Below the pieces are notes generated by a model. The model did no database searches, was not told the DNA's origin, and worked only from the letters and a program-made list of their open reading frames with translations. Below are positions 16,657-25,569 of a stretch of DNA of 43,199 nt, piece by piece. This DNA is from an uncultured Pseudomonadota bacterium (GTDB taxonomy: Bacteria; Myxococcota_A; UBA796; JAFGLY01): contig CALDOK010000119.1 in the NCBI GenBank assembly GCA_937912125.1, forward strand, positions 1 to 43,199. Reading direction: 5' to 3'. The number at the start of each line of letters is the position of its first letter. Position 1 is the first letter of the stretch. The position numbers were made by a program, and so were the translations under genes.

Positions 16657-18245
16657 GCTTCGACCGCCGCCTGCGCTGGGCGCTGCTGGCGGCGGTGCTG
16701 CTGCTGGCCACGGCGCTGCGCTTCGTGGGGCTGCGCTTCGGCTTTCCGGCCCTGACCCACGCCGACGAGCCCCAGGTGGTCATGGTGGCGGTCAACGCGG
16801 CCACAGGCCAGCTCTCGCCGGGCTTCTTCGGCTACCCAGCGCTGTTCCCCTACCTGGCGGCGGTGGCGCTGCGCCTGTGGGTGCTGGCTCAGCCCTGGGT
16901 GTGGGCAGACTTCCAGGCCTTCTTCGATCAGTACTGCACCGACCCGAGAGCCGGCTACCTGGTGGTCCGCGCCTGCGGGGCCGCCGCAGGGGTGGGCCTG
17001 GTGGCGGCCACCGCCTGGCTGGGCCACCGGGCGGCGGGTCCCCGGGTGGGCCTGCTGGCCGCAGCCGTGGTGGCGGTCAACACCTACGCGGTGCGCGACG
17101 CCCACTTCGCCGTCACCGACACCCCCATGGCCCTGGCCTCCACCCTGGCCCTGGTGGCCATGCTGACTGCCCTCGACGGGCGAGGCCTGCGCCCAGTGCT
17201 GGTGGCCGCAGCCGCCGTGGGCCTGGCCGCCGGCACCAAGTACCCCGCCGGAGCGCTCATCCTGCCACTGGCCGCCGTCGTGGTCTGGCGGGCATCGAAG
17301 GCGCCGGGCAGCCCGGGTGGCCGGGCCAAGGGCGCGGCGGTGGCGCTCCTGCTCGCGGGGGTAGGGGCCGCGGCCGCCTTCCTGCTCACCAACCCCTGGG
17401 TGCTGCTGGACCTGGACACCTTCCGGGCCGACCTGGCCCTCGAGGCCCAGCGGCGCCTGGCGGCGAGCACGGCCCAGTTCGAAGGCCCCGCCTGGCGCTG
17501 GTACCTCGGCCGCACCCTGCCTACGGCCTTCGGCTGGAGCGGCGTGATCCTGGCCGTCACCGGCGCGGTCTGGGCGCTGCTGGCCCGCCATGCCCGCCTG
17601 TCCGTGCTGCTGCTGGGCGCCGTGGCGCTGCTGGCGCCCCCCTTCCTGGTGGTGAGCGTGGGCGAGCGCTACCTGCTGCCCGCCACCCCCATCCTGGCGG
17701 TGCTGGCCGCCTGGGCCAGCGTACAGCTGGCGCGCAGCAGCCTGGGCGGCGGGCGCTGGGTGGCCAACACCGTGCTGGCGGCCCTGGTGGCGGCGCTCCT
17801 GCTCCCCCCCCTGGCCCGCTCCATGCGCCTGGTGCAGCTGCTCACCCTGACCGACACCCGGGTGCTGGCGGCCGACTGGATCGCCCAGACACTCGCCCCA
17901 GGACGGCGCATCGCCCTCGAGTGGTCCTACGTGCCCCAGGTGGACCCGGAGATCTTCCAGGTCCTGCCCCTGCGCTTCGAGCTGGGCGGTCCGGCGGAGC
18001 AAGACGCCGACTACATCGTGGTCAGCTCCTACGCCTTCAACCGCTACTTCATGGAGCCCCAGGCCCACGCCCAGGAGCTGGCCTTCTTCCAGACCCTCGA
18101 AGCCGGCCCGCCTCCCATCGCCAGCTTCTCGGGCCTGCCCCCCGAGCGCGCCTACGGCTACGTGGAGCGCGTGCCCCCCGGCCCCCTGGATCAGGTGGGC
18201 ATGGTGGGCCCCGAGATCCGCATCTACGGGCCCTTCCCGCGATAG
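16653..18245 (+). CDS. GT39/ArnT-like membrane glycosyltransferase
   Basis: A 530-residue polytopic protein with about ten membrane segments. After the first helix comes FPALTHADEPQVVM, with the Asp-Glu pair that marks the first periplasmic loop of PMT/ArnT-type GT-C enzymes and binds metal or donor phosphate. AVRDAHFAVTDTPM in the next loop supports this. The family moves a sugar from a polyprenyl-phosphate carrier to protein or lipid on the outer face of the inner membrane; the acceptor is unknown here. The GTG start overlaps the stop of the FGE-like lipoprotein by 4 nt. Confidence 0.8.
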   Translation: MSFDRRLRWALLAAVLLLATALRFVGLRFGFPALTHADEPQVVMVAVNAATGQLSPGFFGYPALFPYLAAVALRLWVLAQPWVWADFQAFFDQYCTDPRAGYLVVRACGAAAGVGLVAATAWLGHRAAGPRVGLLAAAVVAVNTYAVRDAHFAVTDTPMALASTLALVAMLTALDGRGLRPVLVAAAAVGLAAGTKYPAGALILPLAAVVVWRASKAPGSPGGRAKGAAVALLLAGVGAAAAFLLTNPWVLLDLDTFRADLALEAQRRLAASTAQFEGPAWRWYLGRTLPTAFGWSGVILAVTGAVWALLARHARLSVLLLGAVALLAPPFLVVSVGERYLLPATPILAVLAAWASVQLARSSLGGGRWVANTVLAALVAALLLPPLARSMRLVQLLTLTDTRVLAADWIAQTLAPGRRIALEWSYVPQVDPEIFQVLPLRFELGGPAEQDADYIVVSSYAFNRYFMEPQAHAQELAFFQTLEAGPPPIASFSGLPPERAYGYVERVPPGPLDQVGMVGPEIRIYGPFPR

Positions 18246-18284
18246 CTCACCCCTCGCACGACCATCCTCGGCACAGGTGGCCCC

Positions 18285-19490
18285 TTGAAGCTCCCCTTCG
18301 TCCTGCTCCTCGCGGCTCTCCTGAGCGCCTGCACCCCGCCCGCCGACAGCGCGGCGCCGGGCGAGACCGGCGACACCGAGGACACCGAGGACACCGAGGA
18401 CACCGAGGACACCGGCGAGACCGGCGAGACGGGGGAGGTTCCCCCGAGCCTCGCCCTCCTGGACCGATTCACCCCCGCCAGCGGCTCCTTCGGTCGCGTC
18501 CTGCTGCGCGAGCCTGGCTTCCTGCTGGGCCTGGTCAACCATGGCGGCGAACACATGGTGCTGGGCTTCGACCAGGACTGGCAGACCACCGGCGTGGAGC
18601 AGGTGCTGTCGGAGCACGGCCCCCGGGAGCCGGACATGGAGCTGGCCGATACCGGGCACGGCTTGTTCCATGCGCGCCTCACCAAGGCGGACGGCTCCGA
18701 GGGCCTGGAGCTCCGCCGCCTGGACGCCGAGCTGGCTGTGCAGGCCACCACGGGCCACCTGGCCGCCCACAGCGACGAGCGCGCCCTGGACGTCAGCCTG
18801 CTGGTCCACGACGACCGGGTATGGCTGGGCAGCGAGTACCGCGAAGACGGCGAGCGCTGGTCCGGCAACATCCCACCGGAACCGGAGCTCGAGCGCGGCC
18901 TGCTGCTGCGGGAGCTGAGCCTGGATCTGGAGCTGCTGGCCACTCACCGGCTCACGGCCACCATCCCCGACGCCTCTCCCCAGGGCCAGTTCTGGGGCCT
19001 CGGCGCCGCCCAGCTGCGGGACCACGACGCCCACTGGGTCTTCGCCGCCGCCGCCAGCGGGGCCACCGAGTACTTCGACCAAGGTGAGAGCGCCGGCACC
19101 CGCCGCATCTGGGCCCTGGAGTACGACCTGGACCTGGAGCTTCGGGCTGTGCACGGCCCCCTCACTCCACCCGACCAGGACGCCTACTGGTGTACGGGCG
19201 CCGAGCGCTACGACGATCTGCTGCTGCTGAGCTACACCTTCAGGCGGCCCGAGGACGGGCCGGTGATGGGCCCACCTCAGTCCGACCGCGGCAACATCGG
19301 GCTGGTGTTGGCCGACGAGGAGCACGGCGTGCTGCAGCGCCTGGAGCTCACCGACCACGACAGCGAGACCATCGCCCAGGGATACGGGGCCCACCGCTCG
19401 AGCATCACCTTGTCGGGCGAGCGGGCCTGGGTCAGCTGGGACGACTCCGGCGCGATCCTCGTCCAGGAGCTGGCCCTCGTGCAGCCCTAG
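18285..19490 (+). CDS. Lipoprotein with Glu-Asp-Thr repeat linker, function unknown
   Basis: A 401-residue lipoprotein starting at TTG (AGGTGG upstream) with lipobox LLSAC (Cys16). Residues about 26-50 form an acidic tract of Asp-Thr-Glu and Gly-Glu-Thr units, encoded by tandem GACACCGAG-like repeats at 18361-18437. The remaining 350 residues show recurrent short beta-strand-like segments ending in acidic turns (for example LLGLVNHGGEHMVLGFD, VWLGSEYRED, HWVFAAAASG), which could form a beta-propeller; this is only an impression. It lies 39 nt after the GT39-like gene and may be in the same operon. Confidence 0.75.
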   Translation: MKLPFVLLLAALLSACTPPADSAAPGETGDTEDTEDTEDTEDTGETGETGEVPPSLALLDRFTPASGSFGRVLLREPGFLLGLVNHGGEHMVLGFDQDWQTTGVEQVLSEHGPREPDMELADTGHGLFHARLTKADGSEGLELRRLDAELAVQATTGHLAAHSDERALDVSLLVHDDRVWLGSEYREDGERWSGNIPPEPELERGLLLRELSLDLELLATHRLTATIPDASPQGQFWGLGAAQLRDHDAHWVFAAAASGATEYFDQGESAGTRRIWALEYDLDLELRAVHGPLTPPDQDAYWCTGAERYDDLLLLSYTFRRPEDGPVMGPPQSDRGNIGLVLADEEHGVLQRLELTDHDSETIAQGYGAHRSSITLSGERAWVSWDDSGAILVQELALVQP

Positions 19491-19598
19491 GCGGCCGAGC
19501 CTGGCGTGACGGGTCCTGTGAGCCCGGCCACACAGGGGCATCGAATGGGCAGGGCGCTGCATCGTCGGAAGGGCTGTCCTGAACTTGGGAGCCCGTCC

Positions 19599-20330
19599 AT
19601 GATCCCCCTCATCGACACCATGCAGCGCCTGCTCGCGACCGCACTGGTCGCGGGCCTGTACCTCCTCCCCGCCACCCTGGGCGGCCTGATGACCCAGCTG
19701 AACGTAGACGTCAGCGCGGTGGCCAGCCCCGAGCGTGTGGCCGCGTTCATCCTCGAGCTCCCCCCGAGCGCCAGCGTCCCAATGCTGGCCCAAGACAAGC
19801 CCGAACTGCCCGCCGACAAGGCGGAGCCTCCACGCCGCCAGCCCAGCGACGACATGCTGGCCGTCAGCGGAGGCGGGCCCACGGCCAGCGCCACAGCGAA
19901 GCAGTCCCGCAGCGCCCAGCACAAGCAGGCCGCCAAGAGCCAGGGACAGCGCGGCGGCCGAAAGGCCCAGTGCATGGCCAGCAGCGGCCAGATCACCGCC
20001 GTGGGCGGGGACCGCTATCAGGTCGACCGAGCCCTGCTGGACTACTACTTCGGCCACACCGACGCGGCGGCCAAGATCGGCAGCGCCGCCTGGTACCGCG
20101 ACGACGACGGCGACATCGGCGGCGTCCGGGTGCGCCAGGTGCGCTGCGGCGGCCCGCTCGAGGAGGCCGGCCTGCGGAGAGGCGACATCATCCGCACCGC
20201 CAACGGCAAGCGGGTGGACTCCATGACCGGCGTGATCGCCCTGTGGTGGCAGCTGCGCAGCAAGGACAGCGTCAAGCTGATCATCACCCGCGACGGGCAG
20301 CGCAAGCGCCTGAGCTACTCGCTGGTCTGA
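19599..20330 (+). CDS. PDZ-domain membrane protein resembling GspC
   Basis: A 243-residue protein. The start at ATG 19599 has GGGAG upstream; a GTG at 19506 would only add a poor N-terminus. A single membrane segment near the N-terminus (LLATALVAGLYLLPATLGGL) is followed by a low-complexity charged linker, then a compact domain with Cys residues (AQCMASSGQITAV, VRVRQVRCGGPLEEAGLRRGDIIRTANGKRV) and a typical PDZ carboxylate-binding and helix pattern. The order TM, linker, domain, PDZ resembles GspC of type II secretion, but no other secretion genes are nearby, so it may be an orphan adaptor. Its 3' end overlaps the convergent gene by 16 bp. Confidence 0.68.
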   Translation: MIPLIDTMQRLLATALVAGLYLLPATLGGLMTQLNVDVSAVASPERVAAFILELPPSASVPMLAQDKPELPADKAEPPRRQPSDDMLAVSGGGPTASATAKQSRSAQHKQAAKSQGQRGGRKAQCMASSGQITAVGGDRYQVDRALLDYYFGHTDAAAKIGSAAWYRDDDGDIGGVRVRQVRCGGPLEEAGLRRGDIIRTANGKRVDSMTGVIALWWQLRSKDSVKLIITRDGQRKRLSYSLV

Positions 20331-21961
20331 GGGATCTCCCAGCAGAGCCAGCGCTCGCCGTCCTGGAGCAGGGGCGGCCCCAGGGCATCGCGCATGGCCT
20401 GGACCACGCGCTCCTGGGAGCGCTGGGGCACGACGCCCGCGTTGAGCGCCACGAAGCGGTAGCCCTCGGCCCGCAGCAGCCCCAGGTCGGCCCGGGTGAA
20501 GGGCTCCGCGGCCACGCCAGCCACCTGAGCCCCGAACCAGCGCAGGAAGGGGTTGCGCCGCTGCCGCTCACCGATGCCCTGGGTGGTGAGCAGGGGTGAG
20601 GTCATGTGGTAGGGGATGGGCCGGCGGTGGGTGAGCTGCATGGCCTGGTAGGGCAACACGTGCAGGCGGTGCTCCCGCACGGGCAGATCGAGCACCGCCC
20701 CCTCGCCGGGCAGCTCGGCCAGGGCCTGCAGCCCGTCGTGGTCCGGGAGGTGGTAGCCGCCGTGGGGGCGGTAGCCGCCCCACTGCGCCTCCAGCCCCGC
20801 CGCGACCACGAGCACCGCCGCCAGGGCGGGCCCCAGCCACGCCCGCCAGGCCGCGAGCCGATCCAGCAGCAGCGCCGCCGCCACCGGCGCCGCCAGGCTC
20901 CACAGGCAGAGGAAGCGGTTGGGCGTGTGGAACCAGCCCAGCACGGGGAGACCTTGGAGCCAGGCGTAGGGGCCATGGCCCTGCAGGGCCGCGACATCGC
21001 CAGCCTGGATCAGCCCCGGATCCGGCCCCAGCGCCAACACCAGCCCCAACACAAGCAGGGTGCCCAGGCCCAGCCACAGCCCTCGATCCCGGGGGTGCAG
21101 GGTCCACGGCAGGGCCAGCAGGGCGAGCAGCGGAAGGGTCGCCGGGTTGCCCGCGGTGCGGCCAGCCAGCGCCGTCACAAGGCCCACCGAGGCGATGCGG
21201 GCATCCGCGACGGTCTGCAGGCCCTCGTGCAGGTCCCGGGCTTCGCTGGCGCGCTCGAGGAAGAACAGGGCCCAGGGACCCGCCAGCAGCGCCGCCACGC
21301 CCGCGGCCACCGCCCAGCGAGCCAGGGCCCCCGGCGCCCGCTCTCCCGCGGCGATCCAGGGCGCCAGCAGCGCCATGGTCAGGGCCAGGAACAGGGCCAG
21401 CTCCCAGGAGGCGTAGACCGTAGCGGCCCCAGCCAGGCCGGTGGCCACGGCGACCCCCCAGGCCCGGTGACGCCAGCAGTGCAGCGCGCCGGCCAAGGCC
21501 AGGGCCATCAACCCCAGCCCGCCCTGCTCGAGGCGCCCGTCGCACATGTTCCGGAGCAGGAAGCCGTCCAGCTGCAGCAGCACCCCAGCCACCACGGCGG
21601 CGCGCCCGGAGGCTCCCAGCTGACGCGCCAGGGCCCAGCCACCGATCCCCGCCAGCAGCGCGTAGAAGCCGAACACCAGGTTGTAGGCCCAGCGCAGGCC
21701 CAGGGGCTCCACCAGGGGACAGGCCATGAAGATGTCCAGCCAGCCCCCCACGATGACCAGCAGGTCGGCGCCGTGGGGCCAGGCCACCATGGTGGTGCGG
21801 AATGGCTGCCCCATGGAGCAGTGCAGCATGGTGCTCAGGTGGCCCACCAGGTCCATGTTGGGCCCGCCGATCACCTCGCCCCGCGCCGTGGCGAGCCAGA
21901 CCAACGGCAACACCAGCAGGGCGAGGGGCGCCAGGCGCGCGCGCTGGGCGACAGGGTCCAC
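20315..21961 (-). CDS. Polytopic membrane protein, GT-C-like paralogue A
   Basis: A 548-residue protein starting at GTG 21961 with GGAG upstream; the long frame upstream is antisense to the divergent gene. There are about eleven hydrophobic segments, then a soluble C-terminal part with AVLDLPVREHRLHVLPYQAM followed by QLTHRRPIPYH. That layout (G-x-V-x-DLP, then an HGRPI-like motif) recurs in the three following membrane proteins, so the four look like diverged paralogues. NRFLCLWSLAAPVAAALLLD suggests a shared periplasmic/membrane edge motif. They resemble uncharacterised bacterial GT-C-type or YfhO-like proteins; no catalytic residue can be assigned with confidence. Confidence 0.62.
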   Translation of the reverse strand: MDPVAQRARLAPLALLVLPLVWLATARGEVIGGPNMDLVGHLSTMLHCSMGQPFRTTMVAWPHGADLLVIVGGWLDIFMACPLVEPLGLRWAYNLVFGFYALLAGIGGWALARQLGASGRAAVVAGVLLQLDGFLLRNMCDGRLEQGGLGLMALALAGALHCWRHRAWGVAVATGLAGAATVYASWELALFLALTMALLAPWIAAGERAPGALARWAVAAGVAALLAGPWALFFLERASEARDLHEGLQTVADARIASVGLVTALAGRTAGNPATLPLLALLALPWTLHPRDRGLWLGLGTLLVLGLVLALGPDPGLIQAGDVAALQGHGPYAWLQGLPVLGWFHTPNRFLCLWSLAAPVAAALLLDRLAAWRAWLGPALAAVLVVAAGLEAQWGGYRPHGGYHLPDHDGLQALAELPGEGAVLDLPVREHRLHVLPYQAMQLTHRRPIPYHMTSPLLTTQGIGERQRRNPFLRWFGAQVAGVAAEPFTRADLGLLRAEGYRFVALNAGVVPQRSQERVVQAMRDALGPPLLQDGERWLCWEIPQTSE

Positions 21962-22049
21962 GGGATCGGCTCCAAGGGGGCTACAGGCCAGAGCACCAGG
22001 CGACAGGCTACAACACTCGGGAGACCGCCCGAGCCAGGGATAGGCCCTA
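21962..22049. promoter_or_regulatory. Divergent promoter region with an inverted repeat
   Basis: These 88 bp separate the starts of two divergent paralogous membrane-protein genes and must hold both promoters. CTCGGG (22016-22021) and CCCGAG (22028-22033) form a perfect 6-bp inverted repeat with a 6-bp centre, a possible operator or 5'-leader hairpin. No convincing -35/-10 pair is assigned. Confidence 0.35.
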
Positions 22050-24038
22050 ATGTCCTCCGCCCCCCCCGAGCCCGCCACCACGCCGCGGTTTGCGCGCTGG
22101 CTGCCCTCGTGGGCGGTGCTGCTGGTGGTGGTGGGCTGGTACGGGGGCACGGCCTGGCTGCGGCCCGGCGCCCGCGCCATCGGCAGCGCCTGGTCCGAAG
22201 CGCCGGGCCACCTGTGGGGGCTCTGGACGACCGCCGCGGGCATCCTCGAGCACGGCCCGCTGGTGCGGATCGCCCCCGGCCTGGGCTTCCCCGACGGCTT
22301 CGAGGCCCACCTGGTGGACCCGGTGAACCTGCTGCTCTTCCTGCCGGGCTACGCCCTCGGTGGCGGAGGGCTCACCGGCGCGGTGCTGGGCTGGAACCTT
22401 CTGCACGCCGGCGCCATCGTCGCGGGCGGCCTGGGCTGCATGGCGCTGGCGCGGACGCTGGTGGGGCAGGAGCGGGGCTCGGCCTGGTCCTCGGCGCTGC
22501 TCACCGCCGCCTTCTGCGGCGGCGCCTTCTTGATCTCCCACCCCTACATGGGACGCAGCGAGTACCTGCCCGCGGTGCTGATGCCCTGGCACCTCGCCCT
22601 GCTGATCCGCTGGGTGCGAGGCGATCTGGGCTGGCGGGGCGGCCTGGCGGCGGGCCTGCTCCTGGGCGGAGTGGCCCTGGCGGGCAGCTACCTGGCGGTC
22701 TTCGCCCTGCTGCTCGAGCTCCCCATCGCCCTGGCCATGCTGGCCACCGCGGGACCCCATCGCCGCCGCACCCTGGGACGCCTGGCCCTGGTGGGGGGCG
22801 TGGCCGTGCTGGTCGCCCTGCCCATGGTGGCGGCCCTGCTGCTCTACCCCCCGCCAGGCAGCGCCCCCCTGCTCTCCGCGCCACCGCGGCCCATGCCCGA
22901 GAGCGACCTGAGCGCCCTGCTCACCATGCTCCGCCTCGGTCACCTGCCGGATCTCGACCCCCTGCTGGACCAGCCGCCCTACCCCGGAGTCGCGCTCACG
23001 CTGCTGGCCATCGCAGGCGCGGCCATGCGCCCGCGCGAGGCCCTGGGCTGGCTGCTGCTGGGGCTGTGGGTGGCCGTGCTGTCCCTGGGCTGCGGCCTGG
23101 CGACCCTGCACCAGGGCCAGCCGGGCATGATCCCGCTACCGGCGGGCTGGCTGCAGGCCCTGCTCCCCCCGCTGGCCAACCTCAAGGCCTGGAGCCGGCT
23201 GGGCTGCCTGCTCCCCCTGCCCCTGGGGGTGGCGGCCCTGTACGGGAGCCAGGCCTTGCTGGCGCGCCTGGACCGCAGCTGGCTCAGGGCCGTCCTGGGC
23301 ATCGGGCTGGTGATCCTGGTGCTGCTGGACCAGGGCAGCTGGCCCCGCCGCGCCACCGCTGACCGCCCGATCTTCGAGCCCGCCGCGCCCGCAGCGCTGC
23401 TCACGGTGCTGCAGGCGCTGCCCCCTGGCGCGGTGATCCAGCTGCCACTGGAGGTCAGCGTGGGCCAGGGCATCAAGCTGCAGGCCGCCCGCAGCCACCT
23501 GTGGCAGCTGCAGCACGGGCGCTCGATCACCGCCACGCCGGGGGTCGTCTCCGACACCTCCCTGCGCTGGAGCGCCCTGGCCCGGCTGGCGGTCAACCGG
23601 CAGTTCGCCGCAGCCGGCAGGGGAGCGCGCCGAGGTCAGCCCGCCCTGCCGGGTGCCCAAGGCAGCCTGGACGATGCGGCCCTGACCTGCGCCCGTGCCG
23701 ACGCGGCCGCCCTGTACGCGCGGGGAGTCAGCGCCCTGGTGCTCCTGGACGGCGAGCCCGCCAGCGAGACCCTGCGGGCCCTCCTCGAGCAGCCCCTGGG
23801 CCCGCCCACCCACGCCGAGCCCGGAGTGCTGGCCTGGGATCTGACGCCCTGGGCCGACGCAGAAGATCAAGTGTGCCCGCTGCCTCCGGTGGCGGCCAAG
23901 GTGCACATGATGCTCAACGCGGACGAGGGTCCTGACCCGAAGCCCGAGGAGCGCGGCGCTCCGCCGATCCCCGGGGCCTGGGGGCCGGCAAAGGGCCCAG
24001 CTCGGGAAGCTCCAGGGCGCAGTCCTGCAGGTCCATGA
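22050..24038 (+). CDS. Polytopic membrane protein, GT-C-like paralogue B
   Basis: A 662-residue protein with around eleven membrane segments, first at WAVLLVVVGWYGGTAW. Periplasmic loops include LGFPDGFEAHLVDPVNLLLF and HPYMGRSEYLPAVLMPWH. The soluble C-terminal part has AVIQLPLEVSVGQGIKLQAA followed by LWQLQHGRSITATPG, the same layout as its neighbours. It is divergent from paralogue A. The last 42 codons overlap the convergent paralogue C gene by 125 bp, and that tail is Pro/Gly/Ala-rich without domain character. Activity and substrate are unknown; a role in surface glycan or lipid assembly is inference. Confidence 0.62.
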   Translation: MSSAPPEPATTPRFARWLPSWAVLLVVVGWYGGTAWLRPGARAIGSAWSEAPGHLWGLWTTAAGILEHGPLVRIAPGLGFPDGFEAHLVDPVNLLLFLPGYALGGGGLTGAVLGWNLLHAGAIVAGGLGCMALARTLVGQERGSAWSSALLTAAFCGGAFLISHPYMGRSEYLPAVLMPWHLALLIRWVRGDLGWRGGLAAGLLLGGVALAGSYLAVFALLLELPIALAMLATAGPHRRRTLGRLALVGGVAVLVALPMVAALLLYPPPGSAPLLSAPPRPMPESDLSALLTMLRLGHLPDLDPLLDQPPYPGVALTLLAIAGAAMRPREALGWLLLGLWVAVLSLGCGLATLHQGQPGMIPLPAGWLQALLPPLANLKAWSRLGCLLPLPLGVAALYGSQALLARLDRSWLRAVLGIGLVILVLLDQGSWPRRATADRPIFEPAAPAALLTVLQALPPGAVIQLPLEVSVGQGIKLQAARSHLWQLQHGRSITATPGVVSDTSLRWSALARLAVNRQFAAAGRGARRGQPALPGAQGSLDDAALTCARADAAALYARGVSALVLLDGEPASETLRALLEQPLGPPTHAEPGVLAWDLTPWADAEDQVCPLPPVAAKVHMMLNADEGPDPKPEERGAPPIPGAWGPAKGPAREAPGRSPAGP

Positions 24039-25569
24039 CCCGCACCCCGGCGTCGTTGCGCGCCACCTCGCACACGCCGGCCAGCTCGACCATGGGATCC
24101 CGGGCCAGCCCCTGGGGCGCGTCGGGGTGGAACACCAGGAAGCGGAAGCCAAGCTGCTTCAGCACCGCCAGCCGCTTGCCCGCGTCACCGCCTGCGGCGT
24201 TCTTCAGCGTGTTGCCCAGGTAGCGCCCATCGGGCCGGTTGATGCCCGAGGCCACCGGACGGCCGTGGCAGCTAGCGCTGTAGAGCCACAGCTCGTGGCC
24301 CCCGGGGGGCAGATCGTAGACGGGGCCGTCGGCCAGAGGCTCGAGCAGGGCGCAGGCACCATCGTCGAAGGCCGGGGCGGCACCCAGCCGCTGCCAGGCG
24401 CCGGTGACCACGAGCAGATCCAGGGCCACCACCACCACCAACGCCCACCCCCAGCGCCCCAGGCGCTGGGCCGTCCAGCCCGCGCCCAGCCCCAGGGCCA
24501 GCACCGCCAAGGCGCCGTAGCGATGGTACTGCCACAGGCGCACCAGGCCCGCGCGGTTGCCCACGCTCCAGAGGGGGTTGCGCAGCTGCCACCCGCCCTC
24601 GATCCCCAGCACGGGCCCCAGCGCCAGCAGCACCGCCAGCGCGGCCAGCAGCAGCCAGCGCCAGCGGCGGGACCAGGCGAAGCCCACCAGCCCGGCGAGC
24701 ACCAGGCTGACGCCCAGGTAGCCGTCGTGTACGAAGCGGGATGCCTCCCAGCCGAGGTTGGTGTGGACCGTGGGCCAGGGAACCAGCAGCTGGTCGAGCT
24801 GCGCGGATCCGTGCAGCGCGACCTCGGCGCCGGACTTGAAGACCGCGCTGGAGGGGTCCCGGACCGACCACCAGGCCACCAGGGCGCCGCCACCACCCAC
24901 CAGGGCCGCCGTCCCCAGCGCGGCGCCCCAGCGCCGCCAGTCCAGGCCGGGCAGCAGCAGCAGCATGGCCACCCCGGCCATCACCGCACCGTAGGGGCTG
25001 CACCAGGCGGCCAGACCCACGCACAGGCCCGCTGCAGCCGCCCGCCTCCAGCCCGTGGCGCTGCCCGCGAAGCCCGCCGCCAGGGGGACCCAGTACCAAG
25101 CCGTGGCGTCGGGGTTCTGGTTGAAGGTGGTGCCCACCAGCGCCGGCGCGAAGGCGAAGGCCAGCGCAGCCACAGCCCGGCCCGCGGGTGCGAGCCCGAG
25201 GGTCCGCGCGCACCACCACGCCGCGGCCGCCGCCAGGGCGTGGTGCAGCAGCTGCAGCAGGTTGAAGGCCACGGTGGGCCCCCACAGGCGGGTGACCGGC
25301 GCCAGCAGGATCATCTCAGGCAGGTCGGTCACCACCAGGCTGGCCCCACCGGGGAACTCGAGGCTGGTGGTGTGCAGGGGCGGCCAAGCGCCCCCGAAGA
25401 GGTGGCGAGCCAGGTGATCCATGCCGAAGGCGATGCCGTAGAAGTCCGCCTGGGTGGCCCCGATGATGTGACTCCCCGGGTGCAGCAGCACCGGCCAGGA
25501 GCACACCAGCACCACCAGCGCCGCCAGCGCGCCCGCCAGCAGAGGCCCACGCCAGGACGCGGGCTTCAC
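23914..25569 (-). CDS. Polytopic membrane protein, GT-C-like paralogue C
   Basis: A 551-residue protein starting at GTG 25569, which overlaps the stop of paralogue D by 4 nt (GTGA). About eleven membrane segments; the first loop has HIIGATQADFYGIAFGMDH, the next LEFPGGASLVVTDLPEMIL. The C-terminal soluble part has PVYDLPPGGHELWLYSASCH then GRPVASGINRPDGRYLG. The last ~40 residues are Arg/Pro-rich and lie antisense to the end of paralogue B. It is the last gene of a minus-strand unit that begins with the phosphoesterase lipoprotein. Confidence 0.65.
   Translation of the reverse strand: MKPASWRGPLLAGALAALVVLVCSWPVLLHPGSHIIGATQADFYGIAFGMDHLARHLFGGAWPPLHTTSLEFPGGASLVVTDLPEMILLAPVTRLWGPTVAFNLLQLLHHALAAAAAWWCARTLGLAPAGRAVAALAFAFAPALVGTTFNQNPDATAWYWVPLAAGFAGSATGWRRAAAAGLCVGLAAWCSPYGAVMAGVAMLLLLPGLDWRRWGAALGTAALVGGGGALVAWWSVRDPSSAVFKSGAEVALHGSAQLDQLLVPWPTVHTNLGWEASRFVHDGYLGVSLVLAGLVGFAWSRRWRWLLLAALAVLLALGPVLGIEGGWQLRNPLWSVGNRAGLVRLWQYHRYGALAVLALGLGAGWTAQRLGRWGWALVVVVALDLLVVTGAWQRLGAAPAFDDGACALLEPLADGPVYDLPPGGHELWLYSASCHGRPVASGINRPDGRYLGNTLKNAAGGDAGKRLAVLKQLGFRFLVFHPDAPQGLARDPMVELAGVCEVARNDAGVRVMDLQDCALELPELGPLPAPRPRGSAERRAPRASGQDPRPR

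Noticed and set aside
16361..19087. 908-residue plus-strand open frame and a 1170-residue minus-strand open frame (16545-20057)
   Set aside because: Both lie over better-supported genes (FGE-like lipoprotein, GT39-like protein, repeat lipoprotein) and show the Arg/Pro/Gly/His-rich composition of out-of-frame reading in very GC-rich DNA.
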